Positions 34,183 through 42,074 are shown, counted from the stretch's first letter. The stretch is 64,000 bases of DNA from an uncultured Blautia sp. (GCF_934372025.1 NZ_CAKROJ010000007.1:13289-77288); one strand, 5' to 3'. Notes: generated by a model not told the origin, from the letters alone. A program made the numbers and translations.

Positions 34183-35324
34183 GAATTTTCCTCCCTGCAA
34201 CTGCTGATCAGCCGGAATACCTGCTCCGCAGTATTCTGCATATTTTTCTCAGCGTTTTTATAGTTCATAGCGTCCTCCAGAGACATGGTTCCCGGGATGA
34301 TAGAAAAGAACGCATCTATTCCTTCTTTATTGCATAACACCGCATCATCCGTTACACTTCCGGCAAGAGCGATCACTTTGCAGCCATATTTTTTTGCAGC
34401 CCTGGCCACACCAACCGGCACTTTTCCCATAGCACTCTGACCATCAAGCCTTCCCTCTCCGGTCACAACCACATCTGCCGTTTTAAGTTCTTCATCGAGT
34501 TTTATGGCATCAAGCACGATGTCGATTCCTGACTTAAGTTCCACATTTTCCAGACCAAAAAGGAACGCAAAACCAAGGCCTCCAGCTGCTCCGGCACCCG
34601 GCACATTGCTGAACTTCTTTTCTGCAAAATGCTCTACACAGTCCGCATACTTCCGCATCATTTTATCCATCTGCGCTTTTTCATCTTCCTTCACACCCTT
34701 TTGTTTTCCAAAAACAAATACACTGCCCTGTTCTCCACACAAAGGATTTGTGACATCACACGCTATTTTAAAATCACACTGTTTTAATTCTGCTGGCACT
34801 TTATCAGCCTTGATTTTTTTAACTCTTGCAAGTGAGCTGAAAACCGGAGGCAGAAGCTTTCCATCTTCATCGAGGAATTCATATCCCAAAGCAGACAACA
34901 TACCGATTCCACCCTCTGTGGTCGCACTTCCGCCAATTCCTATAATAAAGCTGCGACAGCCTTTCTGGACGGCATCAAGAATCATCTCACCAACACCAAC
35001 GGAAGAAGCCTTCCACGGATCAAGTTCTCCATCGACAAGTGTAATCCCCGCTGCCTCCGCCATCTCCATGACTGCAGTCTGATCCTTTAATATTCCGTAT
35101 ACTGCACGCACTTTTTGTCCCATCGGCCCTGTAACATCTACCTGTTCATATCTTCCATCCAGGCCTTCAACTAACGCAGTAACCGTGCCCTCACCACCAT
35201 CTGCCAGCGGCTTTACCACAACGTCTGCCTTCGTTGCATCAAGTATTCCTTTTTTACAAGCATTACCAGCCTGCATACTTGTCATACTTCCTTTAAATGA
35301 GTCTATCGCAACTACAACTTTCAT
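34173..35324 (-). CDS. Glycerate 2-kinase (GarK/GlxK family)
   Basis: A 383-residue kinase of the glycerate kinase type-1 family, phosphorylating D-glycerate to 2-phosphoglycerate. The N terminus V-V-V-A-I-D-S-F-K-G-S-M-T, P-L-A-D-G-G-E-G-T near 40, G-I-G-G-S-A-T-T-E-G-G near 130, and V-V-T-G-E-G-R-L-D near 287 are diagnostic. No glycerate-producing dehydrogenase adjoins it, but a D-2-hydroxyacid dehydrogenase is at 41 kb. The start is preceded by CAGGAGG, itself just after a small hairpin repeat. Confidence 0.95.
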   Translation of the reverse strand: MKVVVAIDSFKGSMTSMQAGNACKKGILDATKADVVVKPLADGGEGTVTALVEGLDGRYEQVDVTGPMGQKVRAVYGILKDQTAVMEMAEAAGITLVDGELDPWKASSVGVGEMILDAVQKGCRSFIIGIGGSATTEGGIGMLSALGYEFLDEDGKLLPPVFSSLARVKKIKADKVPAELKQCDFKIACDVTNPLCGEQGSVFVFGKQKGVKEDEKAQMDKMMRKYADCVEHFAEKKFSNVPGAGAAGGLGFAFLFGLENVELKSGIDIVLDAIKLDEELKTADVVVTGEGRLDGQSAMGKVPVGVARAAKKYGCKVIALAGSVTDDAVLCNKEGIDAFFSIIPGTMSLEDAMNYKNAEKNMQNTAEQVFRLISSCREENSCC

Positions 35325-35338
35325 CTATAACCTCCTGA

Positions 35339-35369
35339 GGGACAGTGTTTATGGCTTTTTTACTGTCCC
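35339..35369. repeat. Small palindromic repeat (copy 1) upstream of glycerate kinase
   Basis: GGGACAGT/ACTGTCCC (35339–35346 with 35362–35369) flanks GTTTATGGCTTTTTT. A near-identical unit lies at 41098–41128. It sits directly before the kinase's ribosome binding site, so it could fold in the mRNA leader. It may be a short mobile repeat. Confidence 0.55.
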
Positions 35370-35448
35370 CAATATCATTTTTTATATACCCTATAATTTA
35401 GCACAATTGTTCCAACAGATACAATAATTCTATAAAATATCACAAAAA

Positions 35449-35480
35449 TCCCGCCTCACTCGTTAAAAAGTAATGCGGGA
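35449..35480 (-). terminator. Terminator of the GH172 gene
   Basis: Stem TCCCGC/GCGGGA around a 20-base loop, followed on the minus strand by TTTTTGTG, 16 bases after the stop. Confidence 0.6.
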
Positions 35481-35495
35481 CTTCTCTTATAATAT

Positions 35496-36599
35496 TTATC
35501 TTGGCCATCTCTTCTCTACTTCTAATAGTTCTTTAAACTTCTGATGAGGCTCACTCTGATACCAGTATGCCACACTCGAGAGATCATCTTGTCGCTCAAA
35601 CAATCCATTATGGCTGACCCCTATTTGCTGTACCGTTACTTTCAGATTTTCCTCGAAAAACACAGGATCAGGAATATGCCATCTGTAAAATCCACGCATT
35701 GGCGGACAATCATCGTTATGATACTGATTCCAAACAAGTGAATCATGCCTGGAATAAAATGGATATCCCAAATATGGGGTAGAATAATTCTGTTCTACAA
35801 TTCTGCCATTTTCATTTGATGCGAAACTCCAGGAGCCCCCGAAATAGTCTTCCATTCCTGTTCCGCATATTGTCGGATATTCTTCATCCCCATCAATATA
35901 AAATTTAACTTCACCTTCGCCCCACCAGTACCTCTGCAAAGCTGAAAGTCCCAGATAAGTACCTACATAATGGCCACTTCCTTTTACATTATCAAGAATA
36001 ACATAATCTTTTCCAATTTCAGTGATTGCCTGCCTTCTCCACTGAGCATGAAAATAAGAAGTGTCTTCTGGAAGCGAATCATACAGGCAGTAATCAATTT
36101 GATAAAAAAAAGCCGGTATTGGATTTTTATGCTGATTCTCTATAACAATACGAGCATGTTTATGAAAGGGCATTGCAAAATAAGAATTAAGTCCTCGTGA
36201 TGGAACAACAGTTATAACAGCAGAATTCACAATACATTCCTGTCCAAATCCACAACAGAAGAAATCACCCAGTGGTACTTCTACCGAAGGATTCTCTTCT
36301 CCATCCCAGTACATTCGCATAATCAGATCTCTCAGTACAAAACAATCGCCTTCCGAAGTCTTACTGTCAACAGTAATCCATATATGCTGGATCACACCAG
36401 ATCCCTCAATGTCTGCCAAAATTTCTTCCTGTCCCGGTTGAATATTCTTCAAACACGGGCTTCCCTTACGTGAAGGTCCAAGCGGACTGGCTGCCATCCC
36501 GCCTTTTCCTTTTTCTCCTGTCCTGTTTTCAGCATTAATCGCCCTACTTTTTCCATGTGTCAGATAAGGCATCTTTGATATATCTCCCGGAAATATCAT
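35496..36599 (-). CDS. GH172 (DUF2961) family glycoside hydrolase
   Basis: A 367-residue cytoplasmic protein (no signal peptide) of DUF2961. Characterised members of GH172 act on difructose dianhydride, fructofuranosides or arabinofuranosides. Family features: G-S-G-V-I-Q-H-I-W near residue 66, V-P-L-G-D-F-F-C-C near 108, S-R-G-L-N-S-Y-F-A-M-P-F near 134, and the conserved I-C-G-T-G-M-E-D-Y-F-G-G-S-W near 240 with a likely catalytic Glu. The start at 36599 has AGGAGGATATGAA upstream; an upstream TTG frame to 36623 is rejected. No transporter is adjacent, so the substrate must enter by other means. Confidence 0.85.
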   Translation of the reverse strand: MIFPGDISKMPYLTHGKSRAINAENRTGEKGKGGMAASPLGPSRKGSPCLKNIQPGQEEILADIEGSGVIQHIWITVDSKTSEGDCFVLRDLIMRMYWDGEENPSVEVPLGDFFCCGFGQECIVNSAVITVVPSRGLNSYFAMPFHKHARIVIENQHKNPIPAFFYQIDYCLYDSLPEDTSYFHAQWRRQAITEIGKDYVILDNVKGSGHYVGTYLGLSALQRYWWGEGEVKFYIDGDEEYPTICGTGMEDYFGGSWSFASNENGRIVEQNYSTPYLGYPFYSRHDSLVWNQYHNDDCPPMRGFYRWHIPDPVFFEENLKVTVQQIGVSHNGLFERQDDLSSVAYWYQSEPHQKFKELLEVEKRWPR

Positions 36600-36754
36600 T
36601 TCATATCCTCCTAATATAATCAAGTGTTTTTTATTGAGAATTTTTTTGCTTCACTCGCAACTGTCGCATTTCCAGTATATTCCATTTCTGCTGCAATTTC
36701 TACAGCTCTCCCTTGCTGTATCTTTATTGAGCCATTATAATAATACAATATAGA

Positions 36755-37078
36755 TTAGACTAGTCTCAAAAGCAACATATTACATGCTGTTCCCAACAGA
36801 ATAGACAGCAGCGTATTATGTTTCCATTTGTACGTTGCAACAACAACTGCAGCCGCTACAAGCTCTGCTATCCCTTTTGCCTGAAAATCAACAACAGCAT
36901 CCTTCAGGCAATATACAATCAATACCGCCATGATCGCAGAAGGAAGAATTTTTCCAAGGTATATCAACTTGGGCGGCATCGTTTTATCGTTTCGGAACAT
37001 AATAAAAGGAATCGCACGAAGCCCAAATGTGATGAGCGCAGATACCACTATCATCAAAAAAATTGCAGACTTATTCAT
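36755..37078 (-). CDS. azlD: AzlD-family branched-chain amino acid export subunit
   Basis: A 107-residue small membrane protein with about four hydrophobic helices. The R-A-I-P-F near residue 22 and late W-K-H-N-T-L-L-S-I-L-L-G-T segment are typical of AzlD. With AzlC it exports branched-chain amino acids or analogues. It overlaps azlC by 8 bases. A decayed second azlCD lies at 59.0–59.7 kb. Confidence 0.9.
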   Translation of the reverse strand: MNKSAIFLMIVVSALITFGLRAIPFIMFRNDKTMPPKLIYLGKILPSAIMAVLIVYCLKDAVVDFQAKGIAELVAAAVVVATYKWKHNTLLSILLGTACNMLLLRLV

Positions 37079-37763
37079 TACGCGCGCCCTCCTTTTGCTT
37101 AAATACCAGAAGTATGCCTGATACGATCAGTAATGCCGGCAGCATAAAATTCTGTGCCCCGACAATGAGCAGACAAATGAATGCAACAGACACTCCCAGA
37201 ATTGCCGGCACATGATTTTTATTCTTTTCCCACTGATCGACAAAAATAATGAGAAACAGTGCTGTCATGCAGAAATCAATCCCTTCCATGTCGAATGGGA
37301 TAATCTGTCCGAGCACTCCACCTGCCACTGAACCAATCATCCAATAGCATCTGGAAAAGAACGCCACCCAAAACATGGTATCTTCTTTTTCCGCTCCTTC
37401 GGATTCCAGCGTCAGATTGATGGCATACGTTTCATCTGTCATCGTGTGGATCATATATGGCATGCGCTTTCCCATCTTTTTGAATTCGTCTACAAAAGAA
37501 AAGCTGTAAAAAGTCTGGCGGCTATTCATCAGAAATGCCGTCAGCGCAACCGTAAGTATAGATGCTCCTGAACTTAAAAAAGTAATTAATACGAATTGAA
37601 ATGCTCCCGTATATACAGTCAGACTGACAGCAAGCGAATAATACCAATGAAATCCCGCTTCCTCCATCATGATTCCATAAGCCATACTGACAAAAAGATA
37701 ACTACACATAATCGGGATTGACTTTATAAATGCATTTTTTATGATTTTCTTCTTGTTTTTCAT
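37071..37763 (-). CDS. azlC: AzlC-family branched-chain amino acid export protein
   Basis: A 230-residue membrane protein of the AzlC family with about five to seven helices: S-I-P-I-M-C-S-Y-L-F-V-S-M-A-Y-G near residue 15, L-M-N-S-R-Q-T-F-Y-S near 82 and T-D-E-T-Y-A near 108. AzlC and AzlD form an exporter whose loss or gain confers azaleucine phenotypes in Bacillus. Divergent from the MBL gene with an 81-bp gap. No Lrp regulator is adjacent to this copy. Confidence 0.92.
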   Translation of the reverse strand: MKNKKKIIKNAFIKSIPIMCSYLFVSMAYGIMMEEAGFHWYYSLAVSLTVYTGAFQFVLITFLSSGASILTVALTAFLMNSRQTFYSFSFVDEFKKMGKRMPYMIHTMTDETYAINLTLESEGAEKEDTMFWVAFFSRCYWMIGSVAGGVLGQIIPFDMEGIDFCMTALFLIIFVDQWEKNKNHVPAILGVSVAFICLLIVGAQNFMLPALLIVSGILLVFKQKEGARNE

Positions 37764-37844
37764 GTCTATTATAATAATTCGTATTATCCTACCATGTCAA
37801 TATGTTTATTATGTCATTGATACACCTGAAGGAGGTAAAATACA

Positions 37845-38660
37845 ATGAGCAAACCAAAGATCACCACACTTATGGAGGACACTTTATACGGCAGTGGCCT
37901 TGAAGCCGAGCATGGCCTGTCCCTCTATATCGAAACCGAAAAACACAAAATTCTGGCTGATACTGGTCAGAGCGCAAAAACATGGACAAATGCCAGCGCA
38001 AAAAAAATCGATATCACAAAAGTGGATACCGTTTTCTTAAGTCATGGGCACTATGATCACTCCGGTGGATTACTGACATTTGCATCAGCAAATCCATCAG
38101 CTGATATTTACATGCATGAAAATGCAGGCGGCGAATATTTCTCTTTCAAAGAAGGCGGCGAAAAATACATAGGGATTGATAAATCCATCCTAACGCTGCC
38201 CAACCTGCATCAGATTAATAACAATACAATTATCGATGAAGAACTCTCCATCTTTACCAATGTTTTCCCAAAGCGAAACTGGCCTAAAGGAAACAAACGA
38301 TTACACGAGCTGAAAAATGGCGAATATGTCCAGGATACCTTTTCCCACGAGATGTATCTGGTAATCAAATATGAGCAGAATAAATACATCCTGATCTCTG
38401 GCTGCGCCCACAACGGCATCCTCAATATCCTGGATTCCTTCCGCGAAATATACGGAACAGACCCTTCCATCGTTGTCAGCGGATTTCATATGATCCAGCC
38501 AGAATACACCGAAGACGACCTCCAGGAAATAAGAGAAACCGCAGTAGAACTTTCAAAAATGGATGCAGTATTTTACAGCGGACACTGTACCGGTGAAATT
38601 CCCTATCGACTTTTGAAAGAAATTATGGGAGAAAAGCTCAAGGCGATCCGCGATTTATAA
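37845..38660 (+). CDS. Metallo-beta-lactamase-fold hydrolase
   Basis: A 271-residue MBL-fold protein. The metal-binding H-x-H-x-D-H motif is S-H-G-H-Y-D-H-S-G-G near residue 65; further ligands are likely in S-G-C-A-H near 187 and S-G-F-H / Y-S-G-H-C-T-G towards the C terminus. This layout fits the group annotated as dihydropterin-ribofuranosyl-aminobenzene phosphate synthase-like (MptA/DHPS-like) hydrolases, whose true activities vary. GAAGGAGG stands nine bases before the ATG. Its stop codon is in the loop of the terminator hairpin. Confidence 0.85.
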   Translation: MSKPKITTLMEDTLYGSGLEAEHGLSLYIETEKHKILADTGQSAKTWTNASAKKIDITKVDTVFLSHGHYDHSGGLLTFASANPSADIYMHENAGGEYFSFKEGGEKYIGIDKSILTLPNLHQINNNTIIDEELSIFTNVFPKRNWPKGNKRLHELKNGEYVQDTFSHEMYLVIKYEQNKYILISGCAHNGILNILDSFREIYGTDPSIVVSGFHMIQPEYTEDDLQEIRETAVELSKMDAVFYSGHCTGEIPYRLLKEIMGEKLKAIRDL

Positions 38661-38672
38661 GCGGGTCGCCTT
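38640..38672 (+). terminator. Terminator whose loop contains the MBL gene stop codon
   Basis: 12-bp stem AAGGCGATCCGC/GCGGGTCGCCTT with one G·U; the TAA stop (38658–38660) is in the 9-base loop. Followed by GTTTAATCCTTTTTT. Confidence 0.75.
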
Positions 38673-38688
38673 GTTTAATCCTTTTTTC

Positions 38689-39309
38689 TCAACGAATAAA
38701 ATGTGTAGCAATTTTTTCTTCTTCCTGCGGCAACCCAAACTCTTTCTTGCCAAGCTCAATACTCTTCATCAGGAACGTCATATTACGGGCAAGGGTTCTC
38801 ATTGTCTGTTTTCCTTCTTCGTCCATCTCCGCTTCCCCTTGTTGACGACCATGTATACTGTTCCAATACTGACTGGAAGCAATTGGCATATTGCTGATTG
38901 TAAAGTACTTATTTAACTCATCAAAAGTCGCCGAACATCCTCCACGTCTTGCACATACGACACTTGCTCCAACCTTCATGCGCTTGTCAAAATGTGTGCT
39001 GTAAAACAGACGATCAAGGCAGGCAATCAGGGTTGCATTAGCTGATGCATAATATACCGGGCTGGCAACAACTAATCCATCTGCTTTTTCGAATTCTGGT
39101 GCAAGTTCATTCACCACATCATCAAAAGCACACTTGCCTGTTTCATAACAACGGCCACAAGCTATACATCCTCTGATGTCTTTGTTTCCAATCTGAACTG
39201 TTTTTACTTCGACTCCGTTTTCCTGAAATACATTCTCCATTTCTCTGACTGCAATGGATGTATTCCCATTTACTCGTGGACTACCATTTATAATCAATAC
39301 TTTAGCCAT
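38689..39309 (-). CDS. Flavodoxin-like FMN reductase with cysteine motif
   Basis: A 206-residue NADPH-dependent FMN reductase/iron-sulfur flavoprotein-like protein. FMN-binding loop I-N-G-S-P-R-V-N-G-N-T near residue 7, and S-P-V-Y-Y-A near 81. A cysteine run C-I-A-C-G-R-C-Y-E-T-G-K-C near 47–59 resembles the compact FeS motif of the iron-sulfur flavoprotein family. It likely reduces quinones or small electrophiles; substrate unknown. It converges with the MBL gene. Confidence 0.85.
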   Translation of the reverse strand: MAKVLIINGSPRVNGNTSIAVREMENVFQENGVEVKTVQIGNKDIRGCIACGRCYETGKCAFDDVVNELAPEFEKADGLVVASPVYYASANATLIACLDRLFYSTHFDKRMKVGASVVCARRGGCSATFDELNKYFTISNMPIASSQYWNSIHGRQQGEAEMDEEGKQTMRTLARNMTFLMKSIELGKKEFGLPQEEEKIATHFIR

Positions 39310-39377
39310 AATAATTCCCCTTCATTTATTTATTTTTTCTAAAACCGTATTAACTCTGACTACTGTAATTCCAAATC

Positions 39378-39632
39378 TCATATCCTTGCCGTCTTGCCGA
39401 AGCATACACCGGCTGCATATTCTTCTGCGGATCCATCCGTTGCCGTTACATGATATTCTTTCTCAAGGAAATACTTTGTATCACGACCAGAACCACAGCC
39501 GAAGTCAAGAATCGATGCGTTTTCATCTAACAATCGGAGAAATCTGCCCTGAGCCAGATGCATGTCCACGTTCTGCGTGCTTTCTATGAAGTTTTTTGCA
39601 TTGAGGTTGTAGTAATCGATTGTGGAATGCAT
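39378..39632 (-). pseudogene. Truncated class I SAM methyltransferase (N-terminal fragment)
   Basis: Reads M-H-S-T-I-D-Y-Y-N-L-N-A-K then the SAM-binding motif I-L-D-F-G-C-G-S-G-R-D-T-K-Y-F, then V-T-A-T-D-G-S-A-E as expected for motif II. After that, homology-like sequence stops and the frame ends within about 14 codons. Full-length relatives are about 200–250 residues, so the catalytic half is missing. ATG 39632 has AAGGAGATATCGG upstream; the longer frame to 39665 is less likely. It lies at the end of a small-gene run next to the interrupted deformylase gene, pointing to local decay. Confidence 0.7.
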
Positions 39633-39697
39633 TCCGATATCTCCTTGCATTGTGGCTCTTTCCATTTGATTTTTGGAATCATAATCTTCTCTACATC

Positions 39698-40186
39698 TTA
39701 TATAATCTTACCAGATAAATGATCTATTTCATGCTGGCAGATCTGTGCTGTCCATCCGGACAGTTTCTGGCGCTGTTTTTTCCAGTTGAAGTCATAATAT
39801 TCCACTTCTATTTCCTGGTATCTGGTTGTCTTTCGGACACCATCTAAAGACAGACAGCCTTCTTCTGTCTCATACATATCACTCTTGGAAACAATCACAG
39901 GATTAAACATCACAACATCTATGAATCCCATATTCACAATGATAATGTTCTTCTTTACACCAATCACTTCGTGCTACGCACTCAGTCGCGGCAGTCGCCA
40001 AATATCCATGCAAGCATGGCTGCTTGGCTCGTTGCTACCGCGTATATTCGCAGCCATACCAACGCACCGTTCCCGGTTTGCCTGCAAAGTGTCCTGCAAA
40101 TCTTTTCCAACTTGGATATCTGCCTTCGTGGCCGGTTCAGATAGCTGGCCTAAAAAGAAAACGTCTCTTACAATTTGTTTTACCAT
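39698..40186 (-). pseudogene. Peptide deformylase-like gene interrupted by a 78-bp in-frame insertion with a TAG stop
   Basis: Residues from 40186 read M-V-K-Q-I-V-R-D-V-F-F-L-G-Q and reach R-C-V-G-M-A-A-N, which is motif 1 of deformylase. Sequence resumes at I-G-V-K-K-N-I-I-I-V (from 39964) and continues through motif 2 E-E-G-C-L-S-L and motif 3 Q-H-E-I-D-H to a normal end. Without the insertion the protein is about 136 residues, the usual length of this short type. The insertion (39966–40043) is 78 bp, keeps frame, but carries TAG at codon 25. Unless TAG is read through, two useless pieces are made. A main deformylase gene elsewhere would be expected. Confidence 0.85.
39966..40043. repeat. 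78-bp GC-rich insertion within deformylase gene
   Basis: Inserted between AAT-AT and G-ATT of the host gene. It is much more GC-rich than its surroundings and contains a perfect 14-base palindrome CCATGCTTGCATGG plus CTGCCGCGACTGAGTGCG. On the minus strand it would encode S-N-E-P-S-S-H-A-C-M-D-I-W-R-L-P-R-L-S-A before TAG. It has the look of a short non-autonomous repeat spread in the genome; no second copy was seen in this window. Confidence 0.7.
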
Positions 40187-40347
40187 TTACTTTCTCCTGT
40201 ATTCCGCTTATTTTCCTCTTTCACTGGAGCAGATTTGCGTTTCTCTTCTTCCCACATTTTTTCCAAAAACTGGAACTTTGCTGCTCGCTCCCAGTTATCT
40301 AATTTGCCATTTTTGTTGAAATCAAACATCTTATCCATTCCGTTCAT
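40180..40347 (-). CDS. Small 55-residue protein with EF-hand-like loop
   Basis: Too short for most gene callers. ATG 40347, TAA at 40182–40180, with GGAAG seven bases upstream. It is 3 bp behind the ArsC-like gene and overlaps the start of the deformylase gene by the last codons, so it is embedded in a tightly packed operon. The sequence reads D-F-N-K-N-G-K-L-D-N-W-E near residue 9, resembling a calcium-loop or dockerin-like D-x-N-x-N-G-x-L-D motif, followed by a charged helix. Function unknown; relatives may be present before deformylase genes in related species. Confidence 0.6.
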   Translation of the reverse strand: MNGMDKMFDFNKNGKLDNWERAAKFQFLEKMWEEEKRKSAPVKEENKRNTGESKW

Positions 40348-40350
40348 TTT

Positions 40351-40692
40351 CTACTTCCATCCTTTCCATATATCTGGCTGATATCCCAGTGTGGACTGTT
40401 TTCCATTTCGGACTACCGGTGTTTTGATCACCTGGGGATTCTCGAGTACTTTCTCAAGTTTATCCTCATCTGCGATATATTTGATGATGGCAAGCAGATC
40501 CTTGTCTTTGCCCTCCCAGTTAATCATATTTTCCATTCCACCATTTGCCTGGGCCACGGAGTTGAATTCACCCTTGCTCATTCCTTTTTCCTTCATATCA
40601 ATGAACTGATATTTGATTCCACGCTCTTTGAAGAAGCGTTCTGCCTTCTTTGTATCATTGCATTTTTTTGTTCCGAAAATCTGAATGTTCAA
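40351..40692 (-). CDS. ArsC/Spx-family thioredoxin-fold protein
   Basis: A 113-residue ArsC-like protein: I-Q-I-F-G-T-K-K-C-N-D-T-K-K-A near the N terminus gives one catalytic-type Cys, with later T-P-V-V-R-N-G-K near residue 90. Only one Cys is in the redox position (no C-x2-C), so it is nearer to YffB/ArsC-like proteins of unknown role than to Spx. It starts with TTG at 40692, with AAAGGAG seven bases upstream, directly after the DUF4186 stop. Confidence 0.75.
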   Translation of the reverse strand: MNIQIFGTKKCNDTKKAERFFKERGIKYQFIDMKEKGMSKGEFNSVAQANGGMENMINWEGKDKDLLAIIKYIADEDKLEKVLENPQVIKTPVVRNGKQSTLGYQPDIWKGWK

Positions 40693-40693
40693 A

Positions 40694-41071
40694 TTAGTTC
40701 TCCTTTGCTCTTTTAAGTTCTTTTTCTATCCAGGTCATAATCACATCCACAAGATAATCCTGCTGCACCTGGCTGAGCTGGCGGCCAGGCTGTATCTTAT
40801 GCCATTTTCTGATGCATTCACGACAACAGGTTGCAGTTGCGTGTTGGGCGATAAACACCGGATGTCCTCTCATTGGAGTCTGTTTTCCGTCATTCAGGAT
40901 AACTGCCGGAGCTTCCCGCTTAGCTATAAAATCCTGTGCATGCTGCCTTATCACATCTAATCCTTTTTCGTTAATGTAATCAATATCTTTTTGTTTCAGA
41001 TGAAAACTGCTCCTGAACTTCGATGCCTCAAGATGCTCGAAGAGCTGTTTATACCATTCTTCTTTTGTCAC
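40694..41071 (-). CDS. DUF4186 protein
   Basis: A 125-residue protein of DUF4186. Diagnostic stretches are F-R-S-S-F-H-L near residue 19, K-Q-T-P-M-R-G-H-P-V-F-I-A-Q-H-A-T-A-T-C-C-R-x-C near 62, and a C-terminal helix. The H/C pattern suggests metal or nucleic-acid binding, but function is unknown. The start is GTG at 41071, with GGGAAGTG upstream; a frame to 41173 would cross a small repeat and overlap the dehydrogenase and is not favoured. First gene of a packed run with the ArsC-like, 55-residue and deformylase genes. Confidence 0.75.
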   Translation of the reverse strand: MTKEEWYKQLFEHLEASKFRSSFHLKQKDIDYINEKGLDVIRQHAQDFIAKREAPAVILNDGKQTPMRGHPVFIAQHATATCCRECIRKWHKIQPGRQLSQVQQDYLVDVIMTWIEKELKRAKEN

Positions 41072-41097
41072 TAGATTCACTTCCCTGTGTATTGCAT

Positions 41098-41128
41098 GGA
41101 CGGTGTTTATGGCTTTTTTACTGTATCC
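41098..41128. repeat. Small palindromic repeat (copy 2)
   Basis: GGACGGTGTTTATGGC then TTTTTTACTGTATCC, sharing an identical 22-base core with 35346–35367 and a few changes in the arms. It lies between the dehydrogenase stop and the DUF4186 start. Confidence 0.55.
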
Positions 41129-41141
41129 ACTCATAAAAAGC

Positions 41142-42074
41142 TTATCTGAAGAAATCCTTAATCTGTCCGGCAATAATCTGCATCAGTCGATTTCGGGCTT
41201 CCACACTTGCCCACGCAATATGCGGGGTAATGATAAGCCTTTTGCTATCCTTAATTTTTACCAGTGGATTTGTTCCACTCATCGGCTCTTTGCATAATAC
41301 ATCAAGTCCTGCTGCCGCAATATCACCTGCTTCCAGCGCATCACACAAATCCTGCTCGACCACAATTGGTCCTCGACCAAGGTTTAAGAAAATCGCTGTC
41401 TTTTTCATTTTTGCAAATGCTTTTTTATCCATCAGATTTTTGGTGTATTCATTTAATGGGGCATGCACAGATACAATATCTGATTCAGAAAGTAATGTTT
41501 CGAAGTCGACCTGCTCATATCCTTCCTGAGGTGCGCTTCCTGATGCAGAGTAATAGATTACATGCGCCCCAAACGCTTTTGCTATATCTGCAACTCGTCT
41601 TCCAATTGCTCCAAGTCCGATGATTCCCCAGGTTTTTCCATTAATCTCATTAAAATGCTCTGCAAAATGAGTAAAAACTGTATCATTTACATATTTTTCG
41701 TCTTTTACATAATCATCATAATAACGCATTTTTTCTAACAGATAGAATAACAAAGCAAACGTATGCTGTGTAACGGATTCCGTAGAATATCCTGCTACAT
41801 TTCTCCATGCGATTCCTCGTTTCGCCAGATATTCTTTATCGAGATTGTTTGTTCCTGTAGCAGTTACACATACCAGTTTTAAATTTTGAGCAGCTCCAAT
41901 GGTTTGTTCATTGATCTCAATTTTATTGATGATCAGAACATCCGCATCTTTTACACGCTCCGGAATCTCTTCTGGAGCAGAAAATCCATATTTTACCACT
42001 TCTCCCAAAGCATCATAAGATGATAGATCAATGTCTTCTCCGATTGTTTTTGCATCTAAAAATACAAGCTTCAT
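41142..42074 (-). CDS. D-2-hydroxyacid dehydrogenase
   Basis: A 310-residue NAD-dependent dehydrogenase of the D-isomer-specific family (glycerate/hydroxypyruvate, lactate and similar). NAD motif G-L-G-A-I-G-R-R-V near residue 147, N-L-G-R-G-P-I-V near 228 and catalytic H in T-P-H-I-A-W-A-S near 286; Arg and Glu catalytic residues are in the usual places (N-L-G-R-G region and L-C-K-E-P). It may reduce hydroxypyruvate to glycerate, which the kinase at 34 kb would use; this link is only inferred. Confidence 0.93.
   Translation of the reverse strand: MKLVFLDAKTIGEDIDLSSYDALGEVVKYGFSAPEEIPERVKDADVLIINKIEINEQTIGAAQNLKLVCVTATGTNNLDKEYLAKRGIAWRNVAGYSTESVTQHTFALLFYLLEKMRYYDDYVKDEKYVNDTVFTHFAEHFNEINGKTWGIIGLGAIGRRVADIAKAFGAHVIYYSASGSAPQEGYEQVDFETLLSESDIVSVHAPLNEYTKNLMDKKAFAKMKKTAIFLNLGRGPIVVEQDLCDALEAGDIAAAGLDVLCKEPMSGTNPLVKIKDSKRLIITPHIAWASVEARNRLMQIIAGQIKDFFR

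Noticed and set aside
34504..35082. 192-codon open frame on the plus strand
   Set aside because: Antisense to the glycerate kinase gene; serine/proline-rich shadow without a ribosome binding site.
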